Assembly (NCBI GenBank): GCA_031296105.1
Contig: JARLGJ010000014.1
Location: 1-64,000 of the forward strand
DNA from: Acidobacteriota bacterium
GTDB lineage: Bacteria; Acidobacteriota; Terriglobia; Terriglobales; Acidobacteriaceae
Length of the DNA: 64,000 bases
Direction of reading: 5' to 3'
Position 1 is the first letter of the stretch, and each line of letters opens with the position of its first letter. The notes beneath the pieces are model-generated. The model was not told the DNA's origin, made no database searches, and saw nothing but the letters and a program-made list of their open reading frames with translations. Made by a program: the position numbers and the translations under genes. Below, one piece after another: positions 19,582-28,462 of this stretch.

Positions 19582-20379
19582 TTGGCTAGCTCACGCATCA
19601 TCACCCTGACCACGGATTTCGGGGTCGCGGATCACTTTGTCGGCACCATGAAGGGCGTTATCCTCGGCATTTTTCCCGAGGCAAAAATCGTGGACCTGTG
19701 CAACTCCGTCGGTTCCTTTGACGTGCTGGACGGCGCCATGACCCTGGCGCAGGCCTACTCGTATTATCCGCCGGACACGATTCACCTTGTGGTGGTTGAT
19801 CCCGGCGTGGGCTCGGCGCGGCGTCCGCTGCTGGTAGCTACCTCGCGGCACTACTTCATGGCACCCGATAACGGCGTGCTCTCGCTGGTGATGGAAAAAG
19901 AAGAGCGCATCGCGGTGCGCCACATCACGTCCGAGCACTACTTCCTGCAGCCGGTCAGCAACACCTTTCATGGCCGCGATGTCTTTGCTCCCTGCGCCGC
20001 CTGGATGGCCAAAGGCGTAGAGCCGGAGAAGTTCGGCGAGGAGATCACCGACTACGTGCGCTTCGCCATTCCCAAACCGAAGCAGGTGGCTGAGCGCGCG
20101 GTGAAGGGCGTGGTGCTGAAGACCGACCGCTTCGGCAACCTGATTACCAACTTTACGCCGGAGAATGCGCCGTATGTTTTTGCCGACGGCGCGCAGGTAA
20201 AGATCTCCGTGGGCCAGGCCGTGGCCGCGTACCTGAGCACGAACTACGCGCAGGGAAAGCCCGGCGAGTGCTTTGCGATGCTGAACAGCATGGGCTACCT
20301 GGAGATTGCCTGCAATCGGGGATCGGCCTCGCACCTGGCCCACGCCGGCCGCGGTGCGGAAGTGACGGTGGAGTTCTAA
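19582..20379 (+). CDS. SAM hydrolase / SAM hydroxide adenosyltransferase (DUF62 family)
   Basis: About 265 residues. The N-terminal half has the family signature ITLTTDFGVADHFVGTMKGVIL, followed by YYPPDTIHLVVVDPGVGS and FMAPDNGVLSLV. The C-terminal beta-barrel has LKTDRFGNLITNF. The family includes fluorinase and chlorinase, but ordinary bacterial members cleave S-adenosylmethionine to adenosine and methionine. TTG 19582 is chosen because AGGAGG lies 5 bp upstream; the frame is open to 19555. It appears monocistronic. Confidence 0.88.
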   Translation: MASSRIITLTTDFGVADHFVGTMKGVILGIFPEAKIVDLCNSVGSFDVLDGAMTLAQAYSYYPPDTIHLVVVDPGVGSARRPLLVATSRHYFMAPDNGVLSLVMEKEERIAVRHITSEHYFLQPVSNTFHGRDVFAPCAAWMAKGVEPEKFGEEITDYVRFAIPKPKQVAERAVKGVVLKTDRFGNLITNFTPENAPYVFADGAQVKISVGQAVAAYLSTNYAQGKPGECFAMLNSMGYLEIACNRGSASHLAHAGRGAEVTVEF

Positions 20380-20400
20380 GACATTATTGAGAGTGCGCGG

Positions 20401-20652
20401 TTATTGCCAGTCCTGCGTCGCAGACTTGCTGGGTTTGGCGTGGGCGTAGCCATTCATGCGCGCGGTCCAAAGCAGGTAGCGGAACATCTGGCGGCGCTCA
20501 TGCCACATGATGGTCAGAATCTGCCAGAGGCCGATCTTTTCCATCTTCATGCCGGTGTAGGTCTCAAGGCGCCATTTCAGGTAGGGGCTGCGCCAGGGAG
20601 CCAGGCGATGACCGCGGGTTGCATTCCACAAAAAGCGCAGGATGTACCACAT
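20401..20652 (-). CDS. Conserved-looking small hypothetical protein
   Basis: An 83-residue protein rich in Trp and Arg (MWYILRFLWNATRGHRLAPW, YLKWRLETYTGMKMEK, IMWHERRQMFRYLLW), with amphipathic rather than clear transmembrane segments. No domain was recognised. It sits between the convergent SAM hydrolase (21 bp away) and the M48 peptidase region. Codon use looks coding and ATG is at the start, but the function is unknown. Confidence 0.6.
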   Translation of the reverse strand: MWYILRFLWNATRGHRLAPWRSPYLKWRLETYTGMKMEKIGLWQILTIMWHERRQMFRYLLWTARMNGYAHAKPSKSATQDWQ

Positions 20653-20670
20653 GTGGTCAGTATATAGGTT

Positions 20671-20744
20671 TCAAAGTTGCCGAGGTTGCGCCGGTTACAC
20701 AAGTTGCGCAGGTTGCGAAAATCGAAGGTCTGAAGGTTTCGGAT
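20671..20744. repeat. Intergenic short-repeat region
   Basis: Several variants of AAGTTGCNNAGGTTGCG follow in tandem (20671-20717). Then comes AGGTCTGAAGGTTTCGGAT (20726-20744), exactly the 19 nt found in inverted form at 12896-12914. The stretch 20653-20796 has no other recognisable content. Confidence 0.55.
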
Positions 20745-20796
20745 TTTGCAAGGTGAATCCCCGGAGTTGGAACGGAACCAGCTCTGGCCCGCCGCT

Positions 20797-21936
20797 CTAG
20801 TCGTGGCGCTTGAGCGTGGGGCGGCCGTCCGGCGGATTGTTCGGGTCGGGCTCCTTGCCCTCTCCCTGCTGCGTGTTGGCGCGGCGCAGGCTGGGGCCTT
20901 TGTCCTTGTCCTGATCCAGTTTGCGGCGATTCTCCAGCTTGGCCAGGCGCGCCTTTATGTCCTGGAACTCCGAGGTGTCCACCACGTACTGCGGCCTGGG
21001 CGGCAGGATGGTGGCAATCTCCTTCTGCGTGTGCTCCATGCGCGCCGGGGTGGGCGGGTGCGTCTCAAAGGCCTTGGCAATGACGCCGGGCTTCTTTTTC
21101 TCCAGCGCCTGAATTTTCTCGAAGAACTGCGGAAAGGCCTGCGGGTCGTAGCCGCTGGCGTACAGGTACTGCACGCCCAGGTAGTCGGCCTGCGCCTCAA
21201 AGTTGCGCTGGAACTTGAGGAAGGTCACGGGCACACCCAGTCCGGCCGCTTCATAGAGTCCGTATCCCAGGCCGCCACCGAGGAAGATCAGCGGAATGGA
21301 GGCGATCTGCGCCATGTTGCCGCGCGACACCTGGCGGGCGGCGTGGCAGGCGGCGACGTGACCAATCTCGTGAGCCATCACGCCGGCCAATTCAGCCTCG
21401 TTGTCGGCGGCCAGAATCAGTCCGCTCTGCACGTAAAAGTATCCGCCCGGAAGAGCGAAGGCGTTTACCTCGTCATCGTCCAGCACCTTGACGGTGAAGG
21501 GAACCTTGGCGTCGGAGTTGCGCACGATGTTCTGCGCAATGCGATTGATGTATTCGCTGACGACGGGATCGTTGATGACCTTGGCGCTGCGTTCGACCTC
21601 GGCGGCAAAACTCTTGCCCATGCGCACCTGGCTCTCCAGCGAGTACCAGTTGCCCAATCCCTTGCTGCAGCCCACGTTGCGGTTGCCGATGGCGCTAATG
21701 TCATCGGTCTTGCCGTCGTGTGGAAACTCCAGATCCTTCTCTTCCTTCCTGACCTCTTCGGCGGATTCCTGCTTGGCAGGCGGCTGCAGTTGCGGCTTGC
21801 CGGAGTCGTCACGGGAGGCTTGCGCCGGGGAATCGGTCGCGGGCGCCGTCTGGCCGGAAGGGGCTGCGTCCTGCGCCAGGGCGCAGCTAGACAAGGCCAA
21901 GGTTAACGAAATGAGAAGTAAGAGTTTGGTTCGCAT
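20797..21936 (-). CDS. M48-family zinc metallopeptidase, exported
   Basis: 379 residues from ATG 21936, chosen because it begins a signal sequence (MRTKLLLLISLTLALSSCALAQ), either lipoprotein (LSSC) or Sec type; the frame is open further upstream. The zinc site is MAHEIGHVAACH, with the third ligand in FEAQADYLGVQYL. A Gln/Ala/Pro-rich linker precedes the domain, and a charged tail (KLDQDKDKGPSLRRANTQQGEGKE) follows. It resembles BepA/LoiP-type periplasmic proteases that check outer-membrane protein assembly, but no TPR domain is visible. Confidence 0.88.
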   Translation of the reverse strand: MRTKLLLLISLTLALSSCALAQDAAPSGQTAPATDSPAQASRDDSGKPQLQPPAKQESAEEVRKEEKDLEFPHDGKTDDISAIGNRNVGCSKGLGNWYSLESQVRMGKSFAAEVERSAKVINDPVVSEYINRIAQNIVRNSDAKVPFTVKVLDDDEVNAFALPGGYFYVQSGLILAADNEAELAGVMAHEIGHVAACHAARQVSRGNMAQIASIPLIFLGGGLGYGLYEAAGLGVPVTFLKFQRNFEAQADYLGVQYLYASGYDPQAFPQFFEKIQALEKKKPGVIAKAFETHPPTPARMEHTQKEIATILPPRPQYVVDTSEFQDIKARLAKLENRRKLDQDKDKGPSLRRANTQQGEGKEPDPNNPPDGRPTLKRHD

Positions 21937-22218
21937 GGCCGTATTTCGAGCGCCCTTCCGCCTGATGACATAGTAGAGCCTCCGCGAGAGGCGGGCGCGG
22001 GAAAAGTTGGCGCGGATTCTCCTGGATTGGTTATTTCGCCGGCGCACCGCTGAGCAGGGAGAGAGGAGTGGAGCCTCGTCCGCACGGCAACTCCTCTCTG
22101 GAAGACCGTTGCGGGAGGAATCAAGGTTCTCCACAGGAAGCGGGAATAGCGGTGACAATCTGCGTTATACTGCCGCTAGTACCCGTGTCCAAAGTTGCGG
22201 GAAAGTTGAGGCATCACA

Positions 22219-22506
22219 ATGGCTTCCATGGCTGAAGGCCAGCTTGCATTCGAAGGTTCCGCCGGCGATTTCCAGTCGCTGGAAGAAAAGGTTTACCGCA
22301 CCATTCAGTTGCTGAAGACCGCGCGCACCGAGCGCGCCGCGGCCGAGGCTGAGACGGCTCTGCTGCAAGGGCAGCTAGAGGCCAAGGTCTTGGAGATCTC
22401 CGCCCTCCAGTCGCAGGTGGAAGCCCTGCGGAACGAGCGCATGGAAGCGCGCTCGCGGATTGAAAAGTTGATGGGCGAAGTGGATACGATCCTCGAACAA
22501 GAATAG
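22219..22506 (+). CDS. ZapB-like coiled-coil protein upstream of zapA
   Basis: The 95-residue protein is almost entirely coiled coil from about residue 18 (SLEEKVYRTIQLLKTARTER ... VEALRNERMEARSRIEKLMGEV). Size, composition and its position 13 bp before zapA suggest a ZapB-like Z-ring organiser, though coiled coils give little sequence specificity. A -10-like TATACT lies at 22166-22171, and GAGG precedes ATG 22219. Confidence 0.72.
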   Translation: MASMAEGQLAFEGSAGDFQSLEEKVYRTIQLLKTARTERAAAEAETALLQGQLEAKVLEISALQSQVEALRNERMEARSRIEKLMGEVDTILEQE

Positions 22507-22519
22507 CCAGGGGGCAACC

Positions 22520-22828
22520 GTGGCCAACGAAAACGAATCCGGCATCCGCGTCGAAATCTACGACGAGAGCTACCACCTGCGCGGCACCGACCCGGTATAC
22601 ATTGAGCGCCTGGCCGAGCTGGTGGATGCCAAGATGCGCGCCGTGGCCCTGCATACTTCCTCGGTGGATTCCCTGCGCTTGGCGGTGCTGGCGGCCATCA
22701 ACCTGGCCGATGATTACTACCAACTGCGCCGCAAGTACGACGGCATTGAGAGCGATTACAGCCAACGCGCCCATGATTTGAGCCGCGTGCTGGATGAAGC
22801 GCTGGCCGAAATGCGCCGCGCCGGGTAA
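22520..22828 (+). CDS. zapA: Cell division protein ZapA
   Basis: The 102-residue protein matches ZapA: N-terminal IRVEIYDESYHLRGTDPVYIERLAELVDAKM, then the LRLAVLAAINLADDYYQL helix and a C-terminal coiled coil. ZapA bundles FtsZ filaments at mid-cell. It is the second gene of a two-gene unit with the ZapB-like protein. The region downstream may encode 6S RNA, as in many bacteria. Confidence 0.9.
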   Translation: MANENESGIRVEIYDESYHLRGTDPVYIERLAELVDAKMRAVALHTSSVDSLRLAVLAAINLADDYYQLRRKYDGIESDYSQRAHDLSRVLDEALAEMRRAG

Positions 22829-22834
22829 GATTCC

Positions 22835-22990
22835 CCCCGGCGGAAGCCTCCGTAGTTCCCTGTAAGTTCTTACCACTATTTGGGATAGCCCGCCGAATGA
22901 GGATTTTCTGGCGGCCACGCAACTTCTCTTCAGGGGCCGGGTTCTCAAGGGTGTAGCCCGAAGAGGGCGTGCTCCGCGACGGCCGCAAAA
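22835..22990 (+). ncRNA. ssrS: Candidate 6S RNA downstream of zapA
   Basis: The 212-bp gap after zapA can fold into a long interrupted rod. CGGAAGC pairs with GCTCCG near the ends, GCCTC (22845-22849) with GAGGGC (22963-22968), CCCTG (22858-22862) with CAGGG (22931-22935), and an apical hairpin uses CCGCC/GGCGG. GGTTCTCAAGGGTGTAGCCC resembles the 3' strand of the E. coli 6S bubble. Position downstream of zapA is the classic ssrS location. No covariance model was run, so both ends are approximate. Confidence 0.45.
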
Positions 22991-23040
22991 CGCGAAAATT
23001 GTGGCCCGGCCGGGACAAATGAAGTTCGAAGGAGTGGATT

Positions 23041-23619
23041 ATGTTACAAAACCGGATTCTGCGTACTGCGTTGTTAGTTGCGTTGGCCGCTTGCACGCTG
23101 GTGGCGCTGCCTTCCACGGCGGCTGCCCAGAGGGTTTTCGTCGGCGGCCATAGGGGATTCTGGGGCGGTGGACCGTACTGGGGATCGTATTGGGGGCCTT
23201 ATGGCTGGGACTATCCCGGTCCTTATGGGGCGTACGGCTATCCGGGACGGCCGTTGGGCGAGGTACAGATCAAGAGCCCGACTCCGGACGCGCAGATCTT
23301 CATCAACGGCTCGCTGGCGGGCCGCGCCAAGGATTTGAAGCACTTCTGGCTGCAGCCGGGCACGTACACGTTGGAGCAGCATGCGGGCACCGACGTGCAG
23401 AAGCTGAGAATCTACGTCATTGCGGACCGCACCGTAAAGATTACGTTTGACAAGCCGGGCGTGCCGCATAACCCGCCGGCTCCGGCCGCGGAACCCGCTC
23501 CGGCCCCGGTGCCGCCGCCGCCCGCTCCAGTACCGGCTCCGGCGCAGAGCACACCGGCGCCCAGCGCGGCTCCCGCAGCGGCTCCAGCCGCTCAGGCAAC
23601 CGCGACTCCGGCGGCTTAA
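23041..23619 (+). CDS. Secreted PEGA-like domain protein with Pro/Ala-rich tail
   Basis: 192 residues. The signal peptide ends near STAAAQ. A Gly/Trp/Tyr-rich segment (GGGPYWGSYWGPYGWDYPGP) follows, then a PEGA-like beta domain (VQIKSPTPDAQIFINGSLAG ... WLQPGTYTLEQHAG) and a long Pro/Ala tail (PAPVPPPPAPVPAPAQ). It is probably a surface or periplasmic protein. AAGGAG precedes ATG 23041 and a terminator follows. Function unknown. Confidence 0.8.
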   Translation: MLQNRILRTALLVALAACTLVALPSTAAAQRVFVGGHRGFWGGGPYWGSYWGPYGWDYPGPYGAYGYPGRPLGEVQIKSPTPDAQIFINGSLAGRAKDLKHFWLQPGTYTLEQHAGTDVQKLRIYVIADRTVKITFDKPGVPHNPPAPAAEPAPAPVPPPPAPVPAPAQSTPAPSAAPAAAPAAQATATPAA

Positions 23620-23640
23620 CGCGAACCAATTCCACTCTGG

Positions 23641-23665
23641 AAGGCGGGCTGCGGCCCGCCTTTTT
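23641..23665 (+). terminator. Rho-independent terminator
   Basis: AAGGCGGGC (23641-23649) pairs with GCCCGCCTT (23654-23662), running into TTTTT (23661-23665). It ends the PEGA-like gene. Confidence 0.92.
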
Positions 23666-23846
23666 CCTTTGTCTGCTATTCCTTTACGTCGCGCAGGCAC
23701 CGTTGGCTTGCGCCGCTCCGTACCCTCGCTCATACTGAAGTTGAGTACGCCCGGCCGCGCCGGAAGAACTTCGCGCGCGGCGGCCTGGGCGTTTCGCGGA
23801 GGCCTCTACGAGCACAAGAGCCGAGCTGTTTCGCCGTATACCCAGC

Positions 23847-25208
23847 GTGGACGAACTGCTGCGCCATGACGCGGTGCAGGCCCTGAGCGGCGCCTACGGA
23901 CGAGCCAGTGTGACCGAAGCGGCGCGTGTGGTGCTCAGCGACCTGCGCGCGGCGATTGCCCGCGGAGAGGTGGACGATGCCGGGCTGGAGGGCGCGCGCG
24001 ATGGGCTGGCGGCGGCGCTGTGCAACAAGCTGGAGCAGGATGCGCAATGCTCTCTGCGGAGGGTCATCAACGCCACCGGCGTGTTGATCCACACCAACCT
24101 GGGCCGCTCGCCGCTTTCGCCAAAAGTTGTGCAGCACATTGCGGAGATCACCACCGGCTACAGCAATCTTGAGTTCGATCTGGAAAAGGGCGAGCGCGGC
24201 AGCCGCAATCAGCACGCGCAGAATCTCTTTGAGCGGCTCTTTGCCCGCCACGGCATTCAGGAGGCGCGCACGGCGGTGGTGAACAACAACGCCGCCGCGG
24301 TAATGCTGGCGCTGGCGGCGCTGGCCGAGGGCGGAGAGGTCATCGTCTCGCGCGGTGAGCTGGTGGAGATTGGCGGCTCGTTCCGCATTCCGGACATCAT
24401 GGCACGCTCGGGAGCCATCCTGCACGAGGTGGGCACCACCAACCGCACGCGGGTGGGCGACTACGAACAGGCCATCAACGAGCGCACCAAGCTGCTGCTG
24501 CGGGTGCACCGCTCGAACTTTGAGATTGTCGGCTTCACCGAGCGTCCTGAACTGAGCGAGCTGGTAGAACTGGGCCGCCGCAAAGGCATTCCGGTGATGG
24601 AAGATCTAGGCTCCGGCGCGCTGGTGGATTTGCTCGAATTGGGCATACGCGACGAGCCGAACGTTTACGACTCGCTGCACGCGGGCGTGGCGCTAGTCAC
24701 CTACAGCGGAGACAAGCTGCTGGGCGGGCCGCAGGCGGGTCTGCTGAGCGGCGAGCCGGCGCTGGTGCAGAAGATCGCAAAGCATCCGCTCTTCCGTGCC
24801 CTGCGGGCCGACAAGCTCTGCTACGCCGCTCTGGAAGCCACTCTGTTGAGCTATCTGCGCGAGGAGTACGATGAGATTCCCCTGCTGCGCATGATGCGCA
24901 CGCCGCTTGCGGAAGTGCGGCGGCGCTGCGAGGCCCTGGCCGCGGTGGTGCCGGAGTTTGCTGCTGAACTGCTGCCAACCGAGGCGATGATTGGCGGCGG
25001 AGCGGCCGCAGGGAAAAGCCTGCCCAGCTTTGCCGTGGCGCTTTTGCCAGGCGCGGACGGCGCCAATGCGCTGGCGCGGAGGCTGCGCGAACTGGCTGTG
25101 CCAGTGATTGCGCGGGTGGAGCAGGATCGCGTGCTGCTGGATTTGCGCACGGTTCCGCCGGAGGAAGACGCATACCTGGCGCAGGTCTTGCGCGGACTGA
25201 CGCTCTAG
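23847..25208 (+). CDS. selA: L-seryl-tRNA(Sec) selenium transferase SelA
   Basis: The PLP enzyme converts Ser-tRNA(Sec) to Sec-tRNA(Sec) using selenophosphate. Motifs: INATGVLIHTNLGRSPLS, the long PLP domain, and the lysine in TYSGDKLLGGPQAGLL. GTG 23847 is the first standard start. However, SelA-like residues continue in frame upstream (AELFRRIPS before VDELLRHD), and a GGAGG (23798-23802) sits 5 bp before an ACG at 23808, so the true N-terminus may be about 13 codons longer. selD follows 34 bp downstream. Confidence 0.93.
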   Translation: MDELLRHDAVQALSGAYGRASVTEAARVVLSDLRAAIARGEVDDAGLEGARDGLAAALCNKLEQDAQCSLRRVINATGVLIHTNLGRSPLSPKVVQHIAEITTGYSNLEFDLEKGERGSRNQHAQNLFERLFARHGIQEARTAVVNNNAAAVMLALAALAEGGEVIVSRGELVEIGGSFRIPDIMARSGAILHEVGTTNRTRVGDYEQAINERTKLLLRVHRSNFEIVGFTERPELSELVELGRRKGIPVMEDLGSGALVDLLELGIRDEPNVYDSLHAGVALVTYSGDKLLGGPQAGLLSGEPALVQKIAKHPLFRALRADKLCYAALEATLLSYLREEYDEIPLLRMMRTPLAEVRRRCEALAAVVPEFAAELLPTEAMIGGGAAAGKSLPSFAVALLPGADGANALARRLRELAVPVIARVEQDRVLLDLRTVPPEEDAYLAQVLRGLTL

Positions 25209-25242
25209 CGTTGTGCACCAGTTCCGTTTACCATTCAATACG

Positions 25243-26289
25243 ATGTCCGAAGAGAAACCAATTCGGTTGACGCAGACGGTTGCCGCCGCTGGTTGAGCAA
25301 GCAAACTAAGTCCGGCGGTGCTGGACTCGGTGCTTGGGAAATTAGCCCGGCAACAAGACGCGAACGTGCTGGTTGGATTTGATAAATCCGACGACGCCGG
25401 AGTGTATCTACTCACTCCGGAGCTGGCGTTGGTGCAAACAGTGGACTTCTTCACCCCCATCGCCGACGATCCCTACACCTACGGACAGATTGCCGCGACC
25501 AACGCCCTGAGCGACGTGTACGCCATGGGCGGCGTGCCGCGCACAGCCCTGACCATGGTGTGCTTCCCGGAGAAGGAAGACATCGGCATTCTGGAGCAGA
25601 TCCTGGCCGGCGGCCTCAGCAAAATGATCGAAGCCGGTTGCACGGTGATTGGCGGCCACAGCATTCGCGACACCGAGATGAAATTCGGCTACGCGGTGAC
25701 CGGAACCATCGACCCGCGGCGCATTCTGACGAACTCCGGCGCGCACGTGGGCGACCGCCTGGTGCTGACCAAGTCGCTGGGCACGGGACTGATCTCCACG
25801 GCGGCGAAGTTCGAGGCCTGCCAGCCGGAGTGGCTGGAGGCGTCCATGCGGGCCATGACGACCTTGAACCGCGAAGCCTCCGCCATCTGCCTGAAGTATG
25901 ACGTGCACTCCATGACCGACGTGACCGGCTTTGGTTTGCTGGGGCACGCGCGGGAGATGGCGCTGGGCTCAAACGTGGGGATGATTCTTCACGCGGCAAA
26001 GCTCCCCATTCTGCCGGGAGCGATGGAGTGCATCGAGCAGGGACTCGTCCCCGGAGGGCTGCACAAGACGCGCGAGTTTGTCTCCTGCTGCATACAACGC
26101 GACGCCGCGGTGGCGGAAGAGTTCGAGATGCTGATGTGCGACCCGCAGACGGCCGGAGGGTTGCTGGTGTCGGTGGCCGCCGGTGAAGCGCAGACGATGG
26201 TGGCGGAGTTGCGCGCCGCGGGCGTGGGCGCGGTGGAGATCGGCGAGATTGTGCCGCGCACTTCGCCGCCAATCCATATCGTCGAGTAG
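25243..26289 (+). CDS. selD: Selenide, water dikinase SelD, itself a selenoprotein (in-frame UGA)
   Basis: SelD makes selenophosphate from selenide and ATP. ATG 25243 starts MSEEKPIRLTQTVAAAG, followed by TGA at 25294-25296, then ASKLSPAVLDSVLGKL in the same frame. The TGA falls exactly at the catalytic Cys/Sec of SelD (GCGCK in E. coli). It should be read as selenocysteine (residue 18), giving 348 residues. Later motifs (DDAGVYLL, VDFFTPIADDPYTYGQIAATNALSDVYAMGG, GGHSIRDTE) are typical. Automated calling would start at GTG 25318 and lose the active site. Convergent with selB, 33 bp apart. Confidence 0.93.
25294..25336 (+). promoter_or_regulatory. Sec UGA codon and bSECIS hairpin in selD
   Basis: The UGA (25294-25296) is followed at once by a stem-loop. 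CAAGC (25298-25302) pairs with GCTTG (25332-25336), and AGTCC (25309-25313) with GGACT (25323-25327). The 9-nt apical loop GGCGGTGCT contains a GGU that SelB could recognise. Bacterial SECIS elements lie in this position inside the coding region. Confidence 0.75.
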
Positions 26290-26322
26290 CGGCTTCCGTA
26301 TAGATTTACAAATATAAATTTA

Positions 26323-28215
26323 TTACAAAATGATGCGCGCATCGCCCGCGCGGCGCGTCACGTGCTCGCGGTCCAGGTGCTCCAGCAGCGGAATCGCGTG
26401 CTTGCGGGTGACGCCGGTGAGTTCCTTGAAGCGCGCCACGTCGATTTGCGGCGACTTGGACTTGTAGTCGCGCACCAGCCGTTTCAATTCTTCAAGCGCG
26501 CGCTGATGAAAGACCAGGTCGTCCGAAATTTTTATGAGCACCTTTTCCCGCAGCAGCAGAGTGACGATCTTCTGTGCGCGCGCGGCATCCACCTTGGCTC
26601 CGGCCAGCGCTTCCTTCAAGGTGGGAACCTTCCAACCGGCCTTGGCGAAGAGATCTTCAATCTGCCGCTTGGTCTCGGCCTCGTCGTCCTGCATCACAAC
26701 ATTCTTGCCGGGCAGGTGAACCTGGTCGCCGGTCGTGGCCAGCTTGCTGGCCGCCACGAGCGTATCCAGCGCGCCGAGAAAGACGGGGCGCGGCGCTTCG
26801 GCGCGCTCCATCAACTCCTGCCGGTTGATGCCGCCCGCGAGAGGATTGGCTTTTTGGAACTTCCCCACCGCGGCGAAGAGGTCGTTTTGAATGATCGTGA
26901 ATTCCGCGGCGGCGATGAGCACTTCAGCAAAGGCGCGCACGGCACCGTCGCGCGTGGCCACGTTCAGGGCGCTCTTCAGGCGCGCGGCGGACCATCCGGT
27001 TTCATGCGCGGCATCTTCCAGGGTGAGGCCGCTGCGTAGGCGGCGGGTTACGAGAAATGCCAGGCGCTCGGCGTCCGGCGCGGAGAGCAGTTTTGCCAGG
27101 GCTTCCACGCGCGCCGCGGGCTTGAGCTTGCGCAAGGGGCGCACGTCGGCCACTACCCCGCCGCCGATGGTGGTGACCGGCGAGAAGCGCCGCAGAATGA
27201 AGCGGTCTCCGGGGGCGCAGGCGATGGGCTGTGCGGTGCGCAGTTGCGCCCACGCCGTCTGGCCGGGCAGCAGTTCCTCAACGCCATAGAGTTTGACGGC
27301 CGCGACCAGCTCGGCGGTGAACAGGTGCAGATGCACGCGGGCGCGGTTCTTCAGCACGGGTGCATCGCTCAGCAAGGTGAACTGCACGTCCAGGCGGTGC
27401 GTGGGGACTAGCAGGTTGCGCTCGGCCAGCACTTGTCCGCGCTCGATCTCCTCCGGGGCAATGCCCGCCAGGTTGACGGCCGTGCGCTGTCCGGCCAGTG
27501 CCTCGGCGGTGTCCTTGCCATGCGTTTGCAAGCCGCGCACGCGCACGCGGCGGCCGGTGGGCAGAATCTCGACTTCGTCTTCCTTGCGCAGTCGTCCGGC
27601 GATGAGCGTGCCGGTGACAACCGTGCCGAAGCCCTTGATGGTGAAAACGCGATCGACGGGCAGGCGGAAGGGCGTGGCGGCATCCTTCTGCGAGACCTCG
27701 GAGGCCATGCGCGCCAGCTCGCTCTTGAGCTGCTCCAAACCTTCTCCAGTAAAAGCGCTGACCTCTACGATGGGCGCGCCTTCCAGGAACGAGCCGCGCA
27801 CGAACTCTTCCAGCTCCATGCGCACCAGTTGGCGCGTGTCGGAGTCCACCAGATCGCACTTGGTAATGACGACGATGCCGCGCGGAACCTGGAGCAGGCG
27901 GCAGATGTCAAAGTGCTCGCGCGTTTGCGGCTTAATGGAATCTTCGGCGCTCACCACGAGCAGCACCAGGTCCATGCCGCCGACGCCGGCCAGCATGTTG
28001 CGCACAAAGCGCTCGTGGCCCGGGACATCGACAAATCCCAGCCGAAGGCCGCCTTGCGGCGTTGGCAGCGTGGCGTGGGCAAAGCCGAGTTCGATGGTGA
28101 TGCCGCGGCGTTTTTCTTCGGCCAGGCGGTCGGCGTCTATGCCGGTGAGCGCTTTGACCAGCGCCGTTTTGCCATGGTCAATGTGGCCGGCGGTGCCGAC
28201 GATCACGGATTTCAT
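26323..28215 (-). CDS. selB: Selenocysteine-specific elongation factor SelB
   Basis: The 630-residue GTPase delivers Sec-tRNA(Sec) to the ribosome at UGA-SECIS sites. Motifs: G1 [13 protein letters not shown], switch [15 protein letters not shown]3 DVPGHERF, G4 TKCDL, then two beta-barrel domains ([15 protein letters not shown]). The C-terminal half holds winged helices ([44 protein letters not shown]) that bind the SECIS. tRNA-Sec lies about 50 bp upstream on the same strand. The 3' end converges on selD. Confidence 0.96.
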   Translation of the reverse strand: MKSVIVGTAGHIDHGKTALVKALTGIDADRLAEEKRRGITIELGFAHATLPTPQGGLRLGFVDVPGHERFVRNMLAGVGGMDLVLLVVSAEDSIKPQTREHFDICRLLQVPRGIVVITKCDLVDSDTRQLVRMELEEFVRGSFLEGAPIVEVSAFTGEGLEQLKSELARMASEVSQKDAATPFRLPVDRVFTIKGFGTVVTGTLIAGRLRKEDEVEILPTGRRVRVRGLQTHGKDTAEALAGQRTAVNLAGIAPEEIERGQVLAERNLLVPTHRLDVQFTLLSDAPVLKNRARVHLHLFTAELVAAVKLYGVEELLPGQTAWAQLRTAQPIACAPGDRFILRRFSPVTTIGGGVVADVRPLRKLKPAARVEALAKLLSAPDAERLAFLVTRRLRSGLTLEDAAHETGWSAARLKSALNVATRDGAVRAFAEVLIAAAEFTIIQNDLFAAVGKFQKANPLAGGINRQELMERAEAPRPVFLGALDTLVAASKLATTGDQVHLPGKNVVMQDDEAETKRQIEDLFAKAGWKVPTLKEALAGAKVDAARAQKIVTLLLREKVLIKISDDLVFHQRALEELKRLVRDYKSKSPQIDVARFKELTGVTRKHAIPLLEHLDREHVTRRAGDARIIL

Positions 28216-28266
28216 GGGACTACATTAAGCCTGCTGGGATGGGGCGCACAAGGAGGAGAGGGAAGT

Positions 28267-28364
28267 TGGCGGAAGCGCGTGTGAGTCGAACACACCAGAG
28301 ACAGGATGAACTGCCTCCCTCCGGTTTTGAAGACCGGGAGCATCACCGGATACTCCGCGCTTCC
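28267..28364 (-). tRNA. selC: tRNA-Sec (anticodon TCA)
   Basis: The minus strand reads a complete tRNA-Sec. It has an 8-bp acceptor stem (GGAAGCGC/GCGCTTCC), 6-bp D-stem (GGAGTA/TGCTCC), anticodon arm CCGGT-CTTCAAA-ACCGG with anticodon TCA, a long variable arm, a 5-bp T-stem (GTGTG/CACAC), discriminator G and encoded CCA (28267-28269). The 8+5 acceptor/T stack, long D-stem and long extra arm are diagnostic for Sec. A TAGTAT -10 (28372-28377) lies 7 bp upstream. It is probably co-transcribed with selB. Confidence 0.97.
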
Positions 28365-28462
28365 ATGTTTCATACTACACGGGGCGAGCAGATTTGGTGC
28401 GCGGGAGTTATCCTAACAAGTTGCAGGGCAAGCCAGTTCATTCTGGAAAGGATATTGGGAGC

